From Paenibacillus sp. FSL K6-3182 (GTDB lineage: Bacteria; Bacillota; Bacilli; Paenibacillales; Paenibacillaceae), in NCBI RefSeq assembly GCF_037976325.1, contig NZ_CP150265.1, forward strand, positions 2,475,501-2,539,500: a stretch of DNA of 64,000 bases, given 5' to 3'. The notes below the pieces were generated by a model. That model did not search any database. It had not been told where the DNA came from and was given only the letters and a program-made list of their open reading frames with translations. Numbering within the stretch: the first letter of the stretch is position 1; each line of letters opens with the position of its first letter. The translations under genes were made by a program, and so were the position numbers. Shown here one piece after another: positions 53,454 to 63,842 of this stretch.

Positions 53454-55757
53454 ATGGGAATTAATAATAATAGATTAATAGAGAAACGGCCTGCAAATGT
53501 TTGGACTGAGGCTTTTCCAATCGGCAATGGACGCTTGGGCGGCATGGTATTCGGTGGAATTCAATCCGAGAGAATTCAATTAAATGAAGACTCCATCTGG
53601 TATGGAGGACCGATGGGGAATGATAATCCAGCATCCATTGGAAAGCTGCAGGAAATTAGAAGCTTATTGCTGGAAGGAGAACCGCAGGAAGCAGAAAGAT
53701 TAGCGTTGCTGCATATGACCAATGCGCCGCATTATTTTGGCCCGTATCAGCCGCTTGGTGATTTAACCATTAAGATGGAAGGTCATCACAACGCTTCGGA
53801 TTATCAGCGTGAGTTGAATCTTCATTCTGGAATCAACTTTATTGAGTATAAGTCTGAGTCAATTCATTATCGACGGGAAGTCTTCTCGAGCGCAGCAGAC
53901 CAAGTATTAATTATCCGTCTGACTGCATCGCAGCAGGCTGCTCTTACTTTAACTTCCCGTTTGAGTCGAAGGCCATTCGAGGGGGAAGTTGGCAGTGAGG
54001 CAGAGGGTACTTTGACAATGAAAGGACAATGTGGGCCAGGTGGCGTTCATTACGCAGCTGTATTACGAGCAGTTGTGGATGGGGGCGAGATACAGACGGT
54101 TGGGAACTATTTGGATATCCGTCATGCGAGTGCAGTTACTTTAATAATAGCGGCACAGACCTCGTTTAGGTGCACTGATCCGTGCATGGAGGCGCTCAAA
54201 CAGGTGGAGCAGGCAGCTTCTTTGCCATATGCAGAGCTTAGGAATAGGCATGTTCAAAACCATAGTCATTTATTCGATAGAGTTTCACTAACATTAGGCT
54301 CTGCTGATGAGAATAATCTTGAGCTTGAACAAAAACCTACCTCTGAGCGGCTGCTGCATTATCAGCAGGGTCATATAGATTTAGGTCTTGAAGCGTTGTT
54401 CTATCATTATGGACGTTATTTGCTAATGGCAAGCTCAAGACCCGGCAGCCTGCCGGCTAATTTACAGGGAATATGGAATGAAAGCTTCACACCTCCTTGG
54501 GAATCTGACTTCCATCTGAATATCAATTTGCAAATGAATTACTGGATCGCGGAAGCTGGCAATTTGGCTGAATGTCACGAGCCGCTGTTCGATCTCATCG
54601 ATCGGCTGGTGGTTAACGGACGAGAAACGGCACGAAAATTATACGGTGCAAGAGGTTTTGTAGCACATTCTGTAACCAATCTGTGGGCGGAAACAGGGAT
54701 ATTTTGCGCGTGGACGCCAGCAATTTTTTGGCCATCAGGAGGTGCGTGGATTGCCCTTCATTTATGGGAGCATTACAGATACAACGGTAACGTATCGTTT
54801 CTACGTGAACGAGCCTATCCGGTGCTGAAGGAGGCTTCGCTTTTTTTCCTCGATTATCTAATCGAAGATGACAAAGGCAGGCTTATAACCGCGCCGTCCC
54901 TTTCTCCAGAGAACAGTTATGTATCAGAAAGCGGAGCAATCGGGTCGTTATGCGTTGGTCCTTCGATGGATTCTCAGATACTTTATGCGTTATTTAGCGC
55001 CTGTATAGAGTCAGCAAAAATTGTTGATCTTGATCCACTGCTTCAAGTGGAATTGATGGAAGCTCGGAGCAGACTCCCTAAGCCGGAGATCGGCCAGTAC
55101 GGTCAGATTATGGAATGGGCTGTCGACTATGAGGAAGCTGAGCCTGGACATCGCCACATTTCACATCTATTTGCTCTACATCCGGGGGAGCAAATTTTGG
55201 CTCATCGCATGCCGGAATTAGGAGAAGGCGCACGGCGTACGCTCGAGCGGAGATTATCGCATGGGGGCGGACATACGGGATGGAGTCAGGCCTGGATTGC
55301 GAATTTTTGGGCGAGGTTAGGTGATCGCGATAAATCCCATAACAGCTTGCAAGATTTGTTGCGTAAAGCCGTTCATCCTAATTTATTCGGAGATCATCCG
55401 CCATTTCAGATTGACGCTAATTTTGGAGGGGCAGCGGCAATTCAAGAAATGCTGCTGCAATCGCACGGAGGCGAGCTGCTTTTGCTGCCCGCACTTCCTC
55501 CCGCATGGTCATCCGGCCTTATTACAGGCTTGCGGGCAAGGGGCGGGTTCACAGTTGATATCGAATGGTTGGATGGAAAGCTGATGGAAGCCAAGATTCG
55601 TACTGAAATCGGCGGGAAGCTTGCTATTTATAGCAAGGCACAACTTGGAATTCGTGATCTGGCAAATAAACTTATAATGGCTGAATGGACGGATTGCACC
55701 TATCAATTTGTAATGCCACCCGAAACCATGTATGTTGTTAAGCCGGCAACAGAGTGA
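53454..55757 (+). CDS. Glycoside hydrolase family 95 (alpha-L-fucosidase/galactosidase type)
   Basis: A 767-residue cytoplasmic enzyme (no signal peptide). Family GH95 inverts alpha-1,2-L-fucosidic or alpha-L-galactosidic bonds. Signatures: EAFPIGNGRLGGMVFGG at the N-terminal beta-domain, LNEDSIWYGGP, SRPGSLPANLQGIWNESFTPPWESDFHLNINLQMNYW in the catalytic barrel (given only as family context), GHRHISHLFALHPG and FQIDANFGGAAAIQEML near the end. The length is usual for the family. A terminator follows; a GH88 hydrolase and a lyase come next, forming a glycan locus. Confidence 0.94.
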   Translation: MGINNNRLIEKRPANVWTEAFPIGNGRLGGMVFGGIQSERIQLNEDSIWYGGPMGNDNPASIGKLQEIRSLLLEGEPQEAERLALLHMTNAPHYFGPYQPLGDLTIKMEGHHNASDYQRELNLHSGINFIEYKSESIHYRREVFSSAADQVLIIRLTASQQAALTLTSRLSRRPFEGEVGSEAEGTLTMKGQCGPGGVHYAAVLRAVVDGGEIQTVGNYLDIRHASAVTLIIAAQTSFRCTDPCMEALKQVEQAASLPYAELRNRHVQNHSHLFDRVSLTLGSADENNLELEQKPTSERLLHYQQGHIDLGLEALFYHYGRYLLMASSRPGSLPANLQGIWNESFTPPWESDFHLNINLQMNYWIAEAGNLAECHEPLFDLIDRLVVNGRETARKLYGARGFVAHSVTNLWAETGIFCAWTPAIFWPSGGAWIALHLWEHYRYNGNVSFLRERAYPVLKEASLFFLDYLIEDDKGRLITAPSLSPENSYVSESGAIGSLCVGPSMDSQILYALFSACIESAKIVDLDPLLQVELMEARSRLPKPEIGQYGQIMEWAVDYEEAEPGHRHISHLFALHPGEQILAHRMPELGEGARRTLERRLSHGGGHTGWSQAWIANFWARLGDRDKSHNSLQDLLRKAVHPNLFGDHPPFQIDANFGGAAAIQEMLLQSHGGELLLLPALPPAWSSGLITGLRARGGFTVDIEWLDGKLMEAKIRTEIGGKLAIYSKAQLGIRDLANKLIMAEWTDCTYQFVMPPETMYVVKPATE

Positions 55758-55806
55758 CACTTATAATTGGTAGACGGGGTCTCCATACATGTGAGACTAA
55801 CATCAT

Positions 55807-55854
55807 AAAAGAGGTTTCCAACGTCATAAACGAGGCGTGGGAAACCTCTTTTTG
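55807..55854 (+). terminator. Rho-independent terminator after GH95
   Basis: AAAAGAGGTTTCC pairs perfectly with GGAAACCTCTTTT around a 19-base loop, with a T-tract. Confidence 0.9.
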
Positions 55855-55998
55855 TATTTTAATCATGGATCATACGAAGTTCTTAAAAAAAGTCAAAATA
55901 ATGCACATTCCTGCAAAAATTCATTCTCATTAGACGATCATTCTTTCGTTATGATTGAGCGTAACTAATAAAATGTTGAATGAAAGGGGCCTTGCATC

Positions 55999-57126
55999 GT
56001 GTGGAAAACGGCTATTGATGATGCTATTGCAAAGACGCTAAAAAATATAGAAAGATTTGAGGGGAAATTCCCTCATGTCAGCAGCAATGGAACCTATGAA
56101 TTGAATGAAAATAATGATTGGACCAATGGCTTCTGGAGCGGGATGCTGTGGTTATGCTACGAATATACACAAGACGAACGGTTTCGGAATGCGGCGGATC
56201 AGACGGTTACAAGTTTTCATCAACGCCTGAAAGACCACGTTGTGCTCGATCATCATGATATCGGTTTTTTATACTCCCTATCCTCCAAAGCACAATGGAT
56301 CGTGGAGAAGGATGAAGCAGCCCGACAATTAACGCTGCAAGCAGCTGATTTGCTTATGAACCGGTGGTGTGAACCTGGCGGCTATATTCAAGCTTGGGGA
56401 CAAAAGGGAGATGCTAAAGAGGGCGGCCGGATTATCATCGATTGTCTGTTAAACCTTCCACTGTTGTATTGGGCGAGCGAACAGACAGGAAATTCATCCT
56501 ATATGGAAGCAGCTCGTATACAAGCAGAAAAATCAAGGCGTTACCTAGTAAGAGGGGATGACAGCTCCTATCATACGTTCTTCTTTCAGCCAGAAACGGG
56601 TGAACCGATCGGAGGGGCGACGCATCAAGGGTATACGAATGGTTCAACTTGGACAAGGGGACAAGCGTGGGGGGTATATGGATTCGCACTCTCCTATCGC
56701 TACACGAAGGATAAAAAGTTCCTCGAAGCTTCAAAGCGACTTGCCCGTTATTTCCTTGAGCATTTGCCAGATGACCATGTAGCCTACTGGGACTTCAATG
56801 CTCCCATTGAGAAAGATACCTATAGAGACAGCTCGGCCTCTGCGATTGTAGCTGCGGGATTATTAGAGCTCCTATCCCTCATGGAGCAGCAAGACCCTGA
56901 ACGTCTTTATTTCCAAGAACATCTTGAGAAATCAATGACCTCACTCGTTCAAAAATACGCGACGATTGGAGAAGAAGACGCAGAGGGACTGCTTAAGCAT
57001 GGATCCTATTATGTGCACGGAGGATTGTCACCAGATGACTATATGATCTGGGGAGATTATTACTATCTGGAAGCGCTGATGAGGCTTGAGAAGGGTATCG
57101 GAGGTTATTGGTATGAAGGCAAATAA
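55999..57126 (+). CDS. GH88 unsaturated glucuronyl hydrolase
   Basis: A 375-residue cytoplasmic enzyme that removes the unsaturated uronic acid left at the end of oligosaccharides by polysaccharide lyases, through hydration of the double bond. The alpha/alpha-barrel signatures DWTNGFWSGMLWL, HHDIGFLYSL and IIIDCLLNLPLLYW are clear. Asp87 and Asp148 align with the catalytic Asp88 and Asp149 of the Bacillus sp. GL1 enzyme. It begins at GTG, nine bases after GAAAGGGG. It overlaps the lyase gene by 14 bases, and lyase plus GH88 is a classic functional pair for uronate-containing glycans. Confidence 0.93.
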   Translation: MWKTAIDDAIAKTLKNIERFEGKFPHVSSNGTYELNENNDWTNGFWSGMLWLCYEYTQDERFRNAADQTVTSFHQRLKDHVVLDHHDIGFLYSLSSKAQWIVEKDEAARQLTLQAADLLMNRWCEPGGYIQAWGQKGDAKEGGRIIIDCLLNLPLLYWASEQTGNSSYMEAARIQAEKSRRYLVRGDDSSYHTFFFQPETGEPIGGATHQGYTNGSTWTRGQAWGVYGFALSYRYTKDKKFLEASKRLARYFLEHLPDDHVAYWDFNAPIEKDTYRDSSASAIVAAGLLELLSLMEQQDPERLYFQEHLEKSMTSLVQKYATIGEEDAEGLLKHGSYYVHGGLSPDDYMIWGDYYYLEALMRLEKGIGGYWYEGK

Positions 57127-59275
57127 CCAAGCTCAGTATGAAGATCGCCTATTTGACCTATTAAACCTAGATGATGAAGGGTTAGAAATGGTAAAGAAGG
57201 CCATCCTTCAGAATCAGCTTGATGATGCATTTGCAGTGCTAAAGCAATATTTTATAGAGCGTACTTCTCCTAGGATGTATTTGCAAAAAGAAGAAATCCC
57301 ACAGGTTTGTGGCTATGTTCATGTACATTGTTCTGATGAAGTGCAGGAAGTGCTGCAAACAGCTGATGAGGTCGTATCGCAAACCTTCCTATTCCGCTTT
57401 CAGTGGGATATGGAGCGTACCCGTGTTCCTGTAAGCTTTGATCAGCTAATCGATTGGAATCACATTCAAGGTAATGATGTGGAATGGGCCTATATGCTTA
57501 ATCGACACCGGTACTGGATTGCACTTGGACAAGCCTATCAGCTTACTGGAGATGTGAAATATGCGAGCACCTTCTGTCTACAATTAGAGGATTGGATTGA
57601 TCGTAATCCCGTTCCTTCGGAGCAGACTAGGAGTACGTTAACTTGGCGCTCTATTGAGGCGGGACTGCGCTGCAGCAATTGGATCAAGGCACTGTCTTAT
57701 TTAATTGAAAGCCAAGTTATGACGCCGCGTCTATTTGCAAAGATGTTAGTCTCCCTCCATGAGCATGCGGAATATTTAGCTTCATCATTCACAGGCTGGA
57801 GTAATATTAGCAACTGGGGTGTTATTGAAACGAGTGGATTATTCCAAATGTCCGTATTCGTTCCAGAATTTAAGCGAACACTTCACTGGCAGCAGCTAAC
57901 GGCTGAGAGGCTGAGAGAAACGTCGCGACTGCAAGTGATGAAGGACGGCATTCACTGGGAGCAGTCCCCCACCTATCATCATGAGGTACTGAACTGCTTT
58001 CTAGACATTATGACTCTGGCTCAAAAAAATAAAATGACCATGGAAGCTAGTTTTACTCGTTCGGTAAAGAGCATGGCTGCTGCCTCTCTCTACTGGGCAA
58101 GACCGGATCATAGACAGGTGATGCTTGGTGATAGCGATAATAATGATATTCGGTCAGTTATGACGGCTGCTGCGATTATTTTCAAAGACCCCGTGTTTCG
58201 GTTTGCTGGATGGGAGAAGGTCGATTTTGATCAAGCTTGGAACTTCGGGCCTGAAGGTATTCGCTATTATGAAGATTGCCCCGTTCAAATACCGCCGCAG
58301 CAATCTTATGCGTTTGAACACTCAGGGCATTATGTGATGCGCTCTGGCTGGGAAGAACAAGCGTTGTATCTCTATTTCCGCTGTGGTCCTCTTGGAGGAG
58401 GACATGGGCACGCGGATATGCTTCATATCGATATTCATGCCTACGGCAAGGATCTGCTTACGGATCTAGGGAGATACAACTACTCTGATCATACGCCGCT
58501 GCGGAAGCAGCTTAAACATTGCAGCTCCCATAATACAACGGTAGTTGATGATATTGAATTTACGGAAGTTATTGATACATGGCAATTTGGGCGAATAGCT
58601 TCAAGAACAGGCACGGAGTGGATTTCCGAGCCGAATTTTGATTACGTTAGCGGGAGCCACGATGGATACATTCATTTGGATGATCCAGTCTACCCAAGCA
58701 GGAGCATCATCTTTGTAAAACCGTATTTTTGGCTTGTGGTGGATTGCTTTAGAAGCCAGAATGAACATACGTTTAAGCAGTTTTTTCATTTTGCTCCTGG
58801 ACAACTGAGCTTATCGCAGGAGACGGGGATTTGTCGCACGACAAATGAGAATGATGCCAATCTTTGCATTATTCCGATCCAGACTGCTGGACTTAAGGCT
58901 GAGCAGAGCGAGGGTGTTATTTCGTATGAATATAATCTAGTGGAGCCTAACCAATATGTGACCTACGAGAGAACTGGATCAGGTACGACATCGATGATGC
59001 AGGTGCTTTACCCTTTACGCGCGGGAGAAACAAGCATTCCTATCGTTGAAAAAGTTCCAGTCTACCTATATACTGGTGAGTTGGCAGAGGACAACAGCGT
59101 AGAAGCATGCCGGATTGTGATTCCGCATTCAACAGAGCAATATATCATTGTTGTATGCCATAGGGCTCCATCCTCTCATATTGATTCATACATGGTTGAC
59201 GGCACACAGATTTTTGGCGAAGTGGTGCTGATATCCTTGAAAGATAAGGTCAAAGAGATTACCGTTATAAAATAA
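57113..59275 (+). CDS. Heparinase II/III-like polysaccharide lyase
   Basis: A 720-residue cytoplasmic protein (no signal peptide). The N-terminal alpha/alpha-toroid (about 60-390) contains LTWRSIEAGLRCSNWI and DGIHWEQSPTYHHEVLNC; the C-terminal beta-sheet domain contains the heparinase II/III hallmark GGGHGHADMLHIDIHAYG (near residue 428) and LLTDLGRYNY. The family cleaves uronic-acid bonds by beta-elimination. ATG 57113 follows GGAGG by about eight bases, inside the GH88 end. Lack of a signal means it works on imported oligosaccharides, feeding the GH88 enzyme. The exact glycan (heparin-, alginate- or ulvan-like) is not resolved. Confidence 0.9.
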   Translation: MKANNQAQYEDRLFDLLNLDDEGLEMVKKAILQNQLDDAFAVLKQYFIERTSPRMYLQKEEIPQVCGYVHVHCSDEVQEVLQTADEVVSQTFLFRFQWDMERTRVPVSFDQLIDWNHIQGNDVEWAYMLNRHRYWIALGQAYQLTGDVKYASTFCLQLEDWIDRNPVPSEQTRSTLTWRSIEAGLRCSNWIKALSYLIESQVMTPRLFAKMLVSLHEHAEYLASSFTGWSNISNWGVIETSGLFQMSVFVPEFKRTLHWQQLTAERLRETSRLQVMKDGIHWEQSPTYHHEVLNCFLDIMTLAQKNKMTMEASFTRSVKSMAAASLYWARPDHRQVMLGDSDNNDIRSVMTAAAIIFKDPVFRFAGWEKVDFDQAWNFGPEGIRYYEDCPVQIPPQQSYAFEHSGHYVMRSGWEEQALYLYFRCGPLGGGHGHADMLHIDIHAYGKDLLTDLGRYNYSDHTPLRKQLKHCSSHNTTVVDDIEFTEVIDTWQFGRIASRTGTEWISEPNFDYVSGSHDGYIHLDDPVYPSRSIIFVKPYFWLVVDCFRSQNEHTFKQFFHFAPGQLSLSQETGICRTTNENDANLCIIPIQTAGLKAEQSEGVISYEYNLVEPNQYVTYERTGSGTTSMMQVLYPLRAGETSIPIVEKVPVYLYTGELAEDNSVEACRIVIPHSTEQYIIVVCHRAPSSHIDSYMVDGTQIFGEVVLISLKDKVKEITVIK

Positions 59276-59353
59276 AGCCTGAAACGCGAAAAAAAGCGAT
59301 AAGCTACCCTGCTGCAATAGTCATGAAAGCAACTTGAAAGAGGCGCGGTAAAT

Positions 59354-61069
59354 ATGTCTAGGTTAAGCTATTATCAAAAAATTCAGCTGTCATTTCTCCT
59401 ATTTATTATTGTTCCTATCATTACTGTATCTGTCATCTCATTTGTGCTCATTAAAGAGACGATGGTTGAGAAGCTTCAGCTGAGCAATGACAACTTCTTG
59501 AATGTCATGATCGAAGAGATTGGAACAACGATTGATGATGTTATATTCGCATCGCATTTCATAGTTAATGATACGAATGTCCGGTCAGATTTGAAAAAAT
59601 TCGCGGATACAGAACGGTTGAATACGTATGCGGATTACACAAATTTCACGAACATAAGGGGAGTATTTTCTCTCATTACATCGAAACCCTTAAATAATAA
59701 CATTCGAATGTATTTGGTTAATAGAAAAGGCTTTATTATTTCTTCGAATGAGGATGATTTGAATTTAGTTAATAGAAACCTAGACGATTTATATGAAAAA
59801 ATTGATCTCAAAAGGCCGGAAACCCTGCAACGTCTCGGTATGGTTAAAGAAGAGTCCGATAAGGAAGGGACCTATTATATGGCAAGAGTGATTCATGATA
59901 ATGATGACAAACGCTATCTATCGGTTCTGATTATTGGTATTTCAGAGTCATACTTTGAGAAAGTTCTAAAGCCCATTGAGTTTGGTAAAGTAGCGCTTTT
60001 TGATGCAGAGGGAACTCTTATTGCTGGAAGCACGGAGCTTCTGTCGCACGATGCAGCAGCAAGCAGAGATATTCTCCGTTCTGAAGTCACGTTAGACAAA
60101 ACGGATTGGACGCTTGTTTATGAAGCGAATAAGGAAACCTTTACGGGGGAAATTTCAAGAACCTTCTATTTGGGTATTGGAGGCGTTATTTTCCTCTTTA
60201 TTATTTTTTCCATATCTTCTATGTTTATTGCAAGGAGATTGCACAGGCCTATTCAAAAATTGCAGCGTGCAGTCAGGCAATTTGGGATGGGAAACCTTGA
60301 TGTGAAGCTTGAAGTGAAAGGGAAAGACGATATCGCTGAGCTAGGTCATTCGTTGAACACGATGATGGAGCAGCTCAAGGGGCTTATCCATGATATTGAG
60401 CATGAACAGGAGCTGAAGAGAGTAATGGAGCTCGAGGCTTTGTTCATGCAAATTCGGCCGCATTTTCTAATTAATACATTGAACTCTATCAAATGCAGTC
60501 TCATCCTGCACAAGGATCTTCTGCATAGCAAAAGCATCGATTCATTAATGAGCTTGCTCAGAGCCTATCTGAAGGTAAATGAACCGACCTCATTGAAGGA
60601 TGAGTGCGTGCTGCTCGGGCATTACATCGATATTATGAAGATCAGAAATGAAATGGTTCTTGAGCTTACGGTTGAGCTTGAACCAGGGCTGGAACAATTA
60701 TTAATTCCGAAGCTGATGCTGCAGCCTTTAATTGAAAATGCGATTGTACATGGTTTGGTAGACAATCCTGCTGCCAAAATTTCGATCCAAGCAAGAAGAG
60801 TAGAGAACGGAATAATCATTATAATAGAGGATAACGGAAGTGGAATAGAGGAAGAACATTTAGCTGCACTGAACCATCATCTGCATTCAGTCGGCTCAGA
60901 GCAGTCCTCTTCTTATCAAAGGGTCGGCTTGATTAATGTGATTCAAAGGTCAAGATTAACATTTGGTCCAACGGCGGCGTTAGCTCTATATGAAAATGTA
61001 CAGGGCGGGGTAACAGCCTTCCTTCATCTTCCTGTTATTGAACGGCATGTTTATTCTTCGGAGGGGTGA
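59354..61069 (+). CDS. YesM-type sensor histidine kinase (second copy)
   Basis: A 571-residue membrane kinase. Helix 1 is at about residues 13-35, the extracellular Cache-like sensor at about 36-275, and helix 2 at about 277-297. HAMP follows (LHRPIQKLQRAVRQFGMGNLD), then the kinase core with phospho-acceptor His370 (QIRPHFLINTLNSIK) and ATPase motifs PLIENAIVHGLV and EDNGSGI. The GQGIGL-type motif is only partly kept (QRVGLINV). An AGAGGCG site precedes the ATG. The pair with the next gene probably controls the GH95/GH88/lyase genes and the transporter at 62.9 kb. Confidence 0.93.
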   Translation: MSRLSYYQKIQLSFLLFIIVPIITVSVISFVLIKETMVEKLQLSNDNFLNVMIEEIGTTIDDVIFASHFIVNDTNVRSDLKKFADTERLNTYADYTNFTNIRGVFSLITSKPLNNNIRMYLVNRKGFIISSNEDDLNLVNRNLDDLYEKIDLKRPETLQRLGMVKEESDKEGTYYMARVIHDNDDKRYLSVLIIGISESYFEKVLKPIEFGKVALFDAEGTLIAGSTELLSHDAAASRDILRSEVTLDKTDWTLVYEANKETFTGEISRTFYLGIGGVIFLFIIFSISSMFIARRLHRPIQKLQRAVRQFGMGNLDVKLEVKGKDDIAELGHSLNTMMEQLKGLIHDIEHEQELKRVMELEALFMQIRPHFLINTLNSIKCSLILHKDLLHSKSIDSLMSLLRAYLKVNEPTSLKDECVLLGHYIDIMKIRNEMVLELTVELEPGLEQLLIPKLMLQPLIENAIVHGLVDNPAAKISIQARRVENGIIIIIEDNGSGIEEEHLAALNHHLHSVGSEQSSSYQRVGLINVIQRSRLTFGPTAALALYENVQGGVTAFLHLPVIERHVYSSEG

Positions 61070-61076
61070 AACGGTG

Positions 61077-62672
61077 ATGTATAAAGTCATGTTAATTGAT
61101 GATGATGTCCCTATGATTCGGGTTTTGCAGCAAATGATCGATTGGGAGTCACTCCAGCTGCATGTAGTGGGGGCTACCTATTCAAGTGCAAAGGCATTGC
61201 ATATGTTTGAAGAAACGTCGCCTGATATCGTCATCACTGACATTGGACTGCCGCAAAAAAGCGGTATCGAGCTAGCGGCTATTTTCCGCCGGATGAAACC
61301 GGATATTAGAGTCATATTTTTGACTTGCCACGAGGATTTTCATTACGCCCAGCAGGCAGTAAAGCTGAATGCCGATGATTATCTTCTTAAAGATCAATTA
61401 ACAGCGGAGCAGCTTGAGCAAAGCTTAGGGAAATCCATACAATTGCTCAAAATGAAAGTCCCAAAGATCGACAATGAAGTATCGAACTATAACAGTGAGC
61501 TGTTCAAGCAAGGTTTGTTTCAAAGAGTCATTGATGGTGTTAATCCCACATCAACTGTGGGGTATGCAGCTCAGCTAGGCATCTCATGGGGATACCCCTT
61601 CTTTATGATGGGTGTAGTCCATATCAATTTCTCAACTTACGAATCGCTTTACGTTCAGAACAATATTTCGTTAATTTTTTATGCGATTCACAATATTGCG
61701 ATGGAGCTGTCAGGTTCGTATGATGGAATAACGCCATTTTTGGAAAAAGACAATTTAGTTATTTTGTATAATTACCGAAATAATTTGGCGAACAATGCTT
61801 ATCCTTATTTTCAAAAGTATATGCAGGAGCTGCAGGCTCTTTGTCTACAGTTTCTAAAATTGCAGCTTAATATAGTCACCGTGACAGATAAGATGGAGCT
61901 GCAATCCATTGGAGCCGTCTATCAGCAGGTGATTCAATATAAAAATGAGTTTTACAAAAGCAGTGAGTTTACGGTTACGAATATGAATGTCTTCTTACAG
62001 AGCATGTTTTTATCCTATCCGCTAGGGTTTCTAGATTGTTATAAATCAGATATTGAGCGTGCGATTATGAAAGGCGACTTTGACAGTATCCATAATATCG
62101 TCGCAAATATTGGAAAAAATGCAGAAGAGAATAGAGTGGAGCCAAGTGAGCTGGTTCAAGATTTATCAACACTCATTCGCAGCATTGATATAATGTTCTC
62201 AAGATGGAAGTCGGATGAGGGGATTTATATCTACCTGTCTTCTGCAAGGACTTTGCTCGATGTAACAGGATTGATTGAGAGAAAGCTTATTCACATTGCA
62301 AAAAACCGACAGAAGGGATTAGAACCCGTGATCCAGGAGCCGAAGCTGCAGGTGATTCAACAATATCTAGATAAAAATTTATCCGAAAACATTACCTCAA
62401 TTGACATGGCGCGTCATTTGTATTTGAATTCAAGCTACTTCTCCCGCTATTTCAAACGACTGACGGGTGTGAATTTCACGGATTTTGTTCACCAGTATAA
62501 AATGAAAATTGCTGCAAAAATGCTGAAAACGTCCAACCAAAGCATCGAATCTTTAGCTATGGGACTTGGATATTCGGATAGAACTTATTTTTCAAAAGTG
62601 TTCAAAAAGTATATAGGCATGACTCCAAGTGAATATAAAGCAAATTATACGATTAACACTTATGTAAGATGA
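61077..62672 (+). CDS. YesN-type response regulator (second copy)
   Basis: A 531-residue regulator. The receiver (1-120) has LIDDDVPM, phospho-acceptor Asp55 (DIVITDIGLPQKSG) and YLLKDQLT, where the usual Lys-Pro is Lys-Asp. A long middle region follows, then the AraC domain (about 430-525) with TSIDMARHLYLNSSYFSRYFK and SIESLAMGLGYSDRTYFSKVFK. ATG 61077 and GTG 61074 are both possible behind GGAGGGG at 61060-61066; further upstream starts lie within the kinase gene. A terminator follows. Confidence 0.92.
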   Translation: MYKVMLIDDDVPMIRVLQQMIDWESLQLHVVGATYSSAKALHMFEETSPDIVITDIGLPQKSGIELAAIFRRMKPDIRVIFLTCHEDFHYAQQAVKLNADDYLLKDQLTAEQLEQSLGKSIQLLKMKVPKIDNEVSNYNSELFKQGLFQRVIDGVNPTSTVGYAAQLGISWGYPFFMMGVVHINFSTYESLYVQNNISLIFYAIHNIAMELSGSYDGITPFLEKDNLVILYNYRNNLANNAYPYFQKYMQELQALCLQFLKLQLNIVTVTDKMELQSIGAVYQQVIQYKNEFYKSSEFTVTNMNVFLQSMFLSYPLGFLDCYKSDIERAIMKGDFDSIHNIVANIGKNAEENRVEPSELVQDLSTLIRSIDIMFSRWKSDEGIYIYLSSARTLLDVTGLIERKLIHIAKNRQKGLEPVIQEPKLQVIQQYLDKNLSENITSIDMARHLYLNSSYFSRYFKRLTGVNFTDFVHQYKMKIAAKMLKTSNQSIESLAMGLGYSDRTYFSKVFKKYIGMTPSEYKANYTINTYVR

Positions 62673-62693
62673 ATAGACTGCAGCCACAATCGA

Positions 62694-62731
62694 AACCTGT
62701 TCTCCGATAATACCGGGGTACGGGTTTTTTT
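62694..62731 (+). terminator. Rho-independent terminator after the second YesN
   Basis: AACCTGTTCTCCG pairs with CGGGGTACGGGTT (one mismatch) and runs into seven T. It isolates the regulator pair from the transporter genes. Confidence 0.85.
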
Positions 62732-62888
62732 GTCGTTCCCATTGTTCATAACTCTAAGGTGTTTTCACTCATTACAAGCGATTTGGAAAGTCAAAATATT
62801 GCTCCTACGAAGTCATAATCCATCGTTCTTGTCCTGCGGATTTCTATTATCATTAGTATCAACTTAATAAATGTTGAGGTGATACGAA

Positions 62889-63827
62889 ATGGAAGCTGCT
62901 AAACCAATCACAAACCCTGAAATTCTACAGAAGCCAAGAAAATTTTGGACTCCGAGGCGGAAAGAAGCATTAATCGGCTGGCTGTTTCTTGCCCCAGAAA
63001 TCATAGGTATGTTATTGCTGAATGTATTTGCACTTGGGTTTTCTCTTTATTTGAGCTTTACTTCGTGGGACTTGTTATCAGGCATAGGGGGCATTAAGTT
63101 TAACGGTATCGACAATTATATTAAAATGTTTCATGATCCAACCATCATTAAAGCGTTGAAAAACAATCTGCTTTATACCGTGCTAACGGTGCCGGTTCCA
63201 ATTGCGATATCGCTGGTACTCGCTGTTCTCATTCACAATAAGGTGTTTTGGAAGGATTACTTTAAGGTTGTGTTTTTCATTCCCTATATTTCATCCATTA
63301 TTGCTGTAGCGGCAGTGTGGAGCGCATTGTTCCATCCTTCACTAGGACCGATTAATCAGTTTTTGATGGATCTAGGCATTTCCAACCCGCCTAAGTGGCT
63401 GGTGGACCCAAAAACTTCACTTATCGCCATTGCGATCATCACTTCTTGGGCAGGGCTTGGTTATACAATTATTATTTATTTGGCCGGTCTTACAAGTATT
63501 TCGAATGAACTATATGAAGCGGCGGATATCGACGGTGCGACTTCAATGACCAAGTTTCTCAAAATTACGGTTCCATTGCTTCGTCCGACAACGTTCTTCT
63601 TGTTTATTACGATGTTGATTGGTTCTTTTAAAGTATTCGATATTATCTCTTATTTGACAGCCGGGGGACCAGACAATTCTTCTACAGTCATTGTGTTCCG
63701 GATTTATGAGGAAGGATTCGTGAATTATAACATGGGGTACGCGGCTTCAATCTCATGGCTGCTATTTGCGATTATTGCTGTCATTACTGCGGTTACCTGG
63801 AAATTCAGAAATGAAGAATCATTATAA
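62889..63827 (+). CDS. Sugar ABC transporter permease, LplB/UgpA type
   Basis: A 312-residue permease. A cytoplasmic, Lys/Arg-rich N-terminus precedes six helices. The EAA loop reads ELYEAADIDGATSMTKFLKITVPL, and FKVFDIISYLTAGGP is typical of UgpA/MalF-type proteins. A partner permease begins 15 bases downstream and runs off the window. The binding protein must lie further on. By position it imports products for the GH95/GH88/lyase enzymes upstream. Confidence 0.94.
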   Translation: MEAAKPITNPEILQKPRKFWTPRRKEALIGWLFLAPEIIGMLLLNVFALGFSLYLSFTSWDLLSGIGGIKFNGIDNYIKMFHDPTIIKALKNNLLYTVLTVPVPIAISLVLAVLIHNKVFWKDYFKVVFFIPYISSIIAVAAVWSALFHPSLGPINQFLMDLGISNPPKWLVDPKTSLIAIAIITSWAGLGYTIIIYLAGLTSISNELYEAADIDGATSMTKFLKITVPLLRPTTFFLFITMLIGSFKVFDIISYLTAGGPDNSSTVIVFRIYEEGFVNYNMGYAASISWLLFAIIAVITAVTWKFRNEESL

Positions 63828-63842
63828 GGGGGAGGGGTCAGC

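Noticed and set aside
62771-62795. cre box upstream of the permease at 62889
   Set aside because: TACAAGCGATTTGG misses four defined consensus positions.
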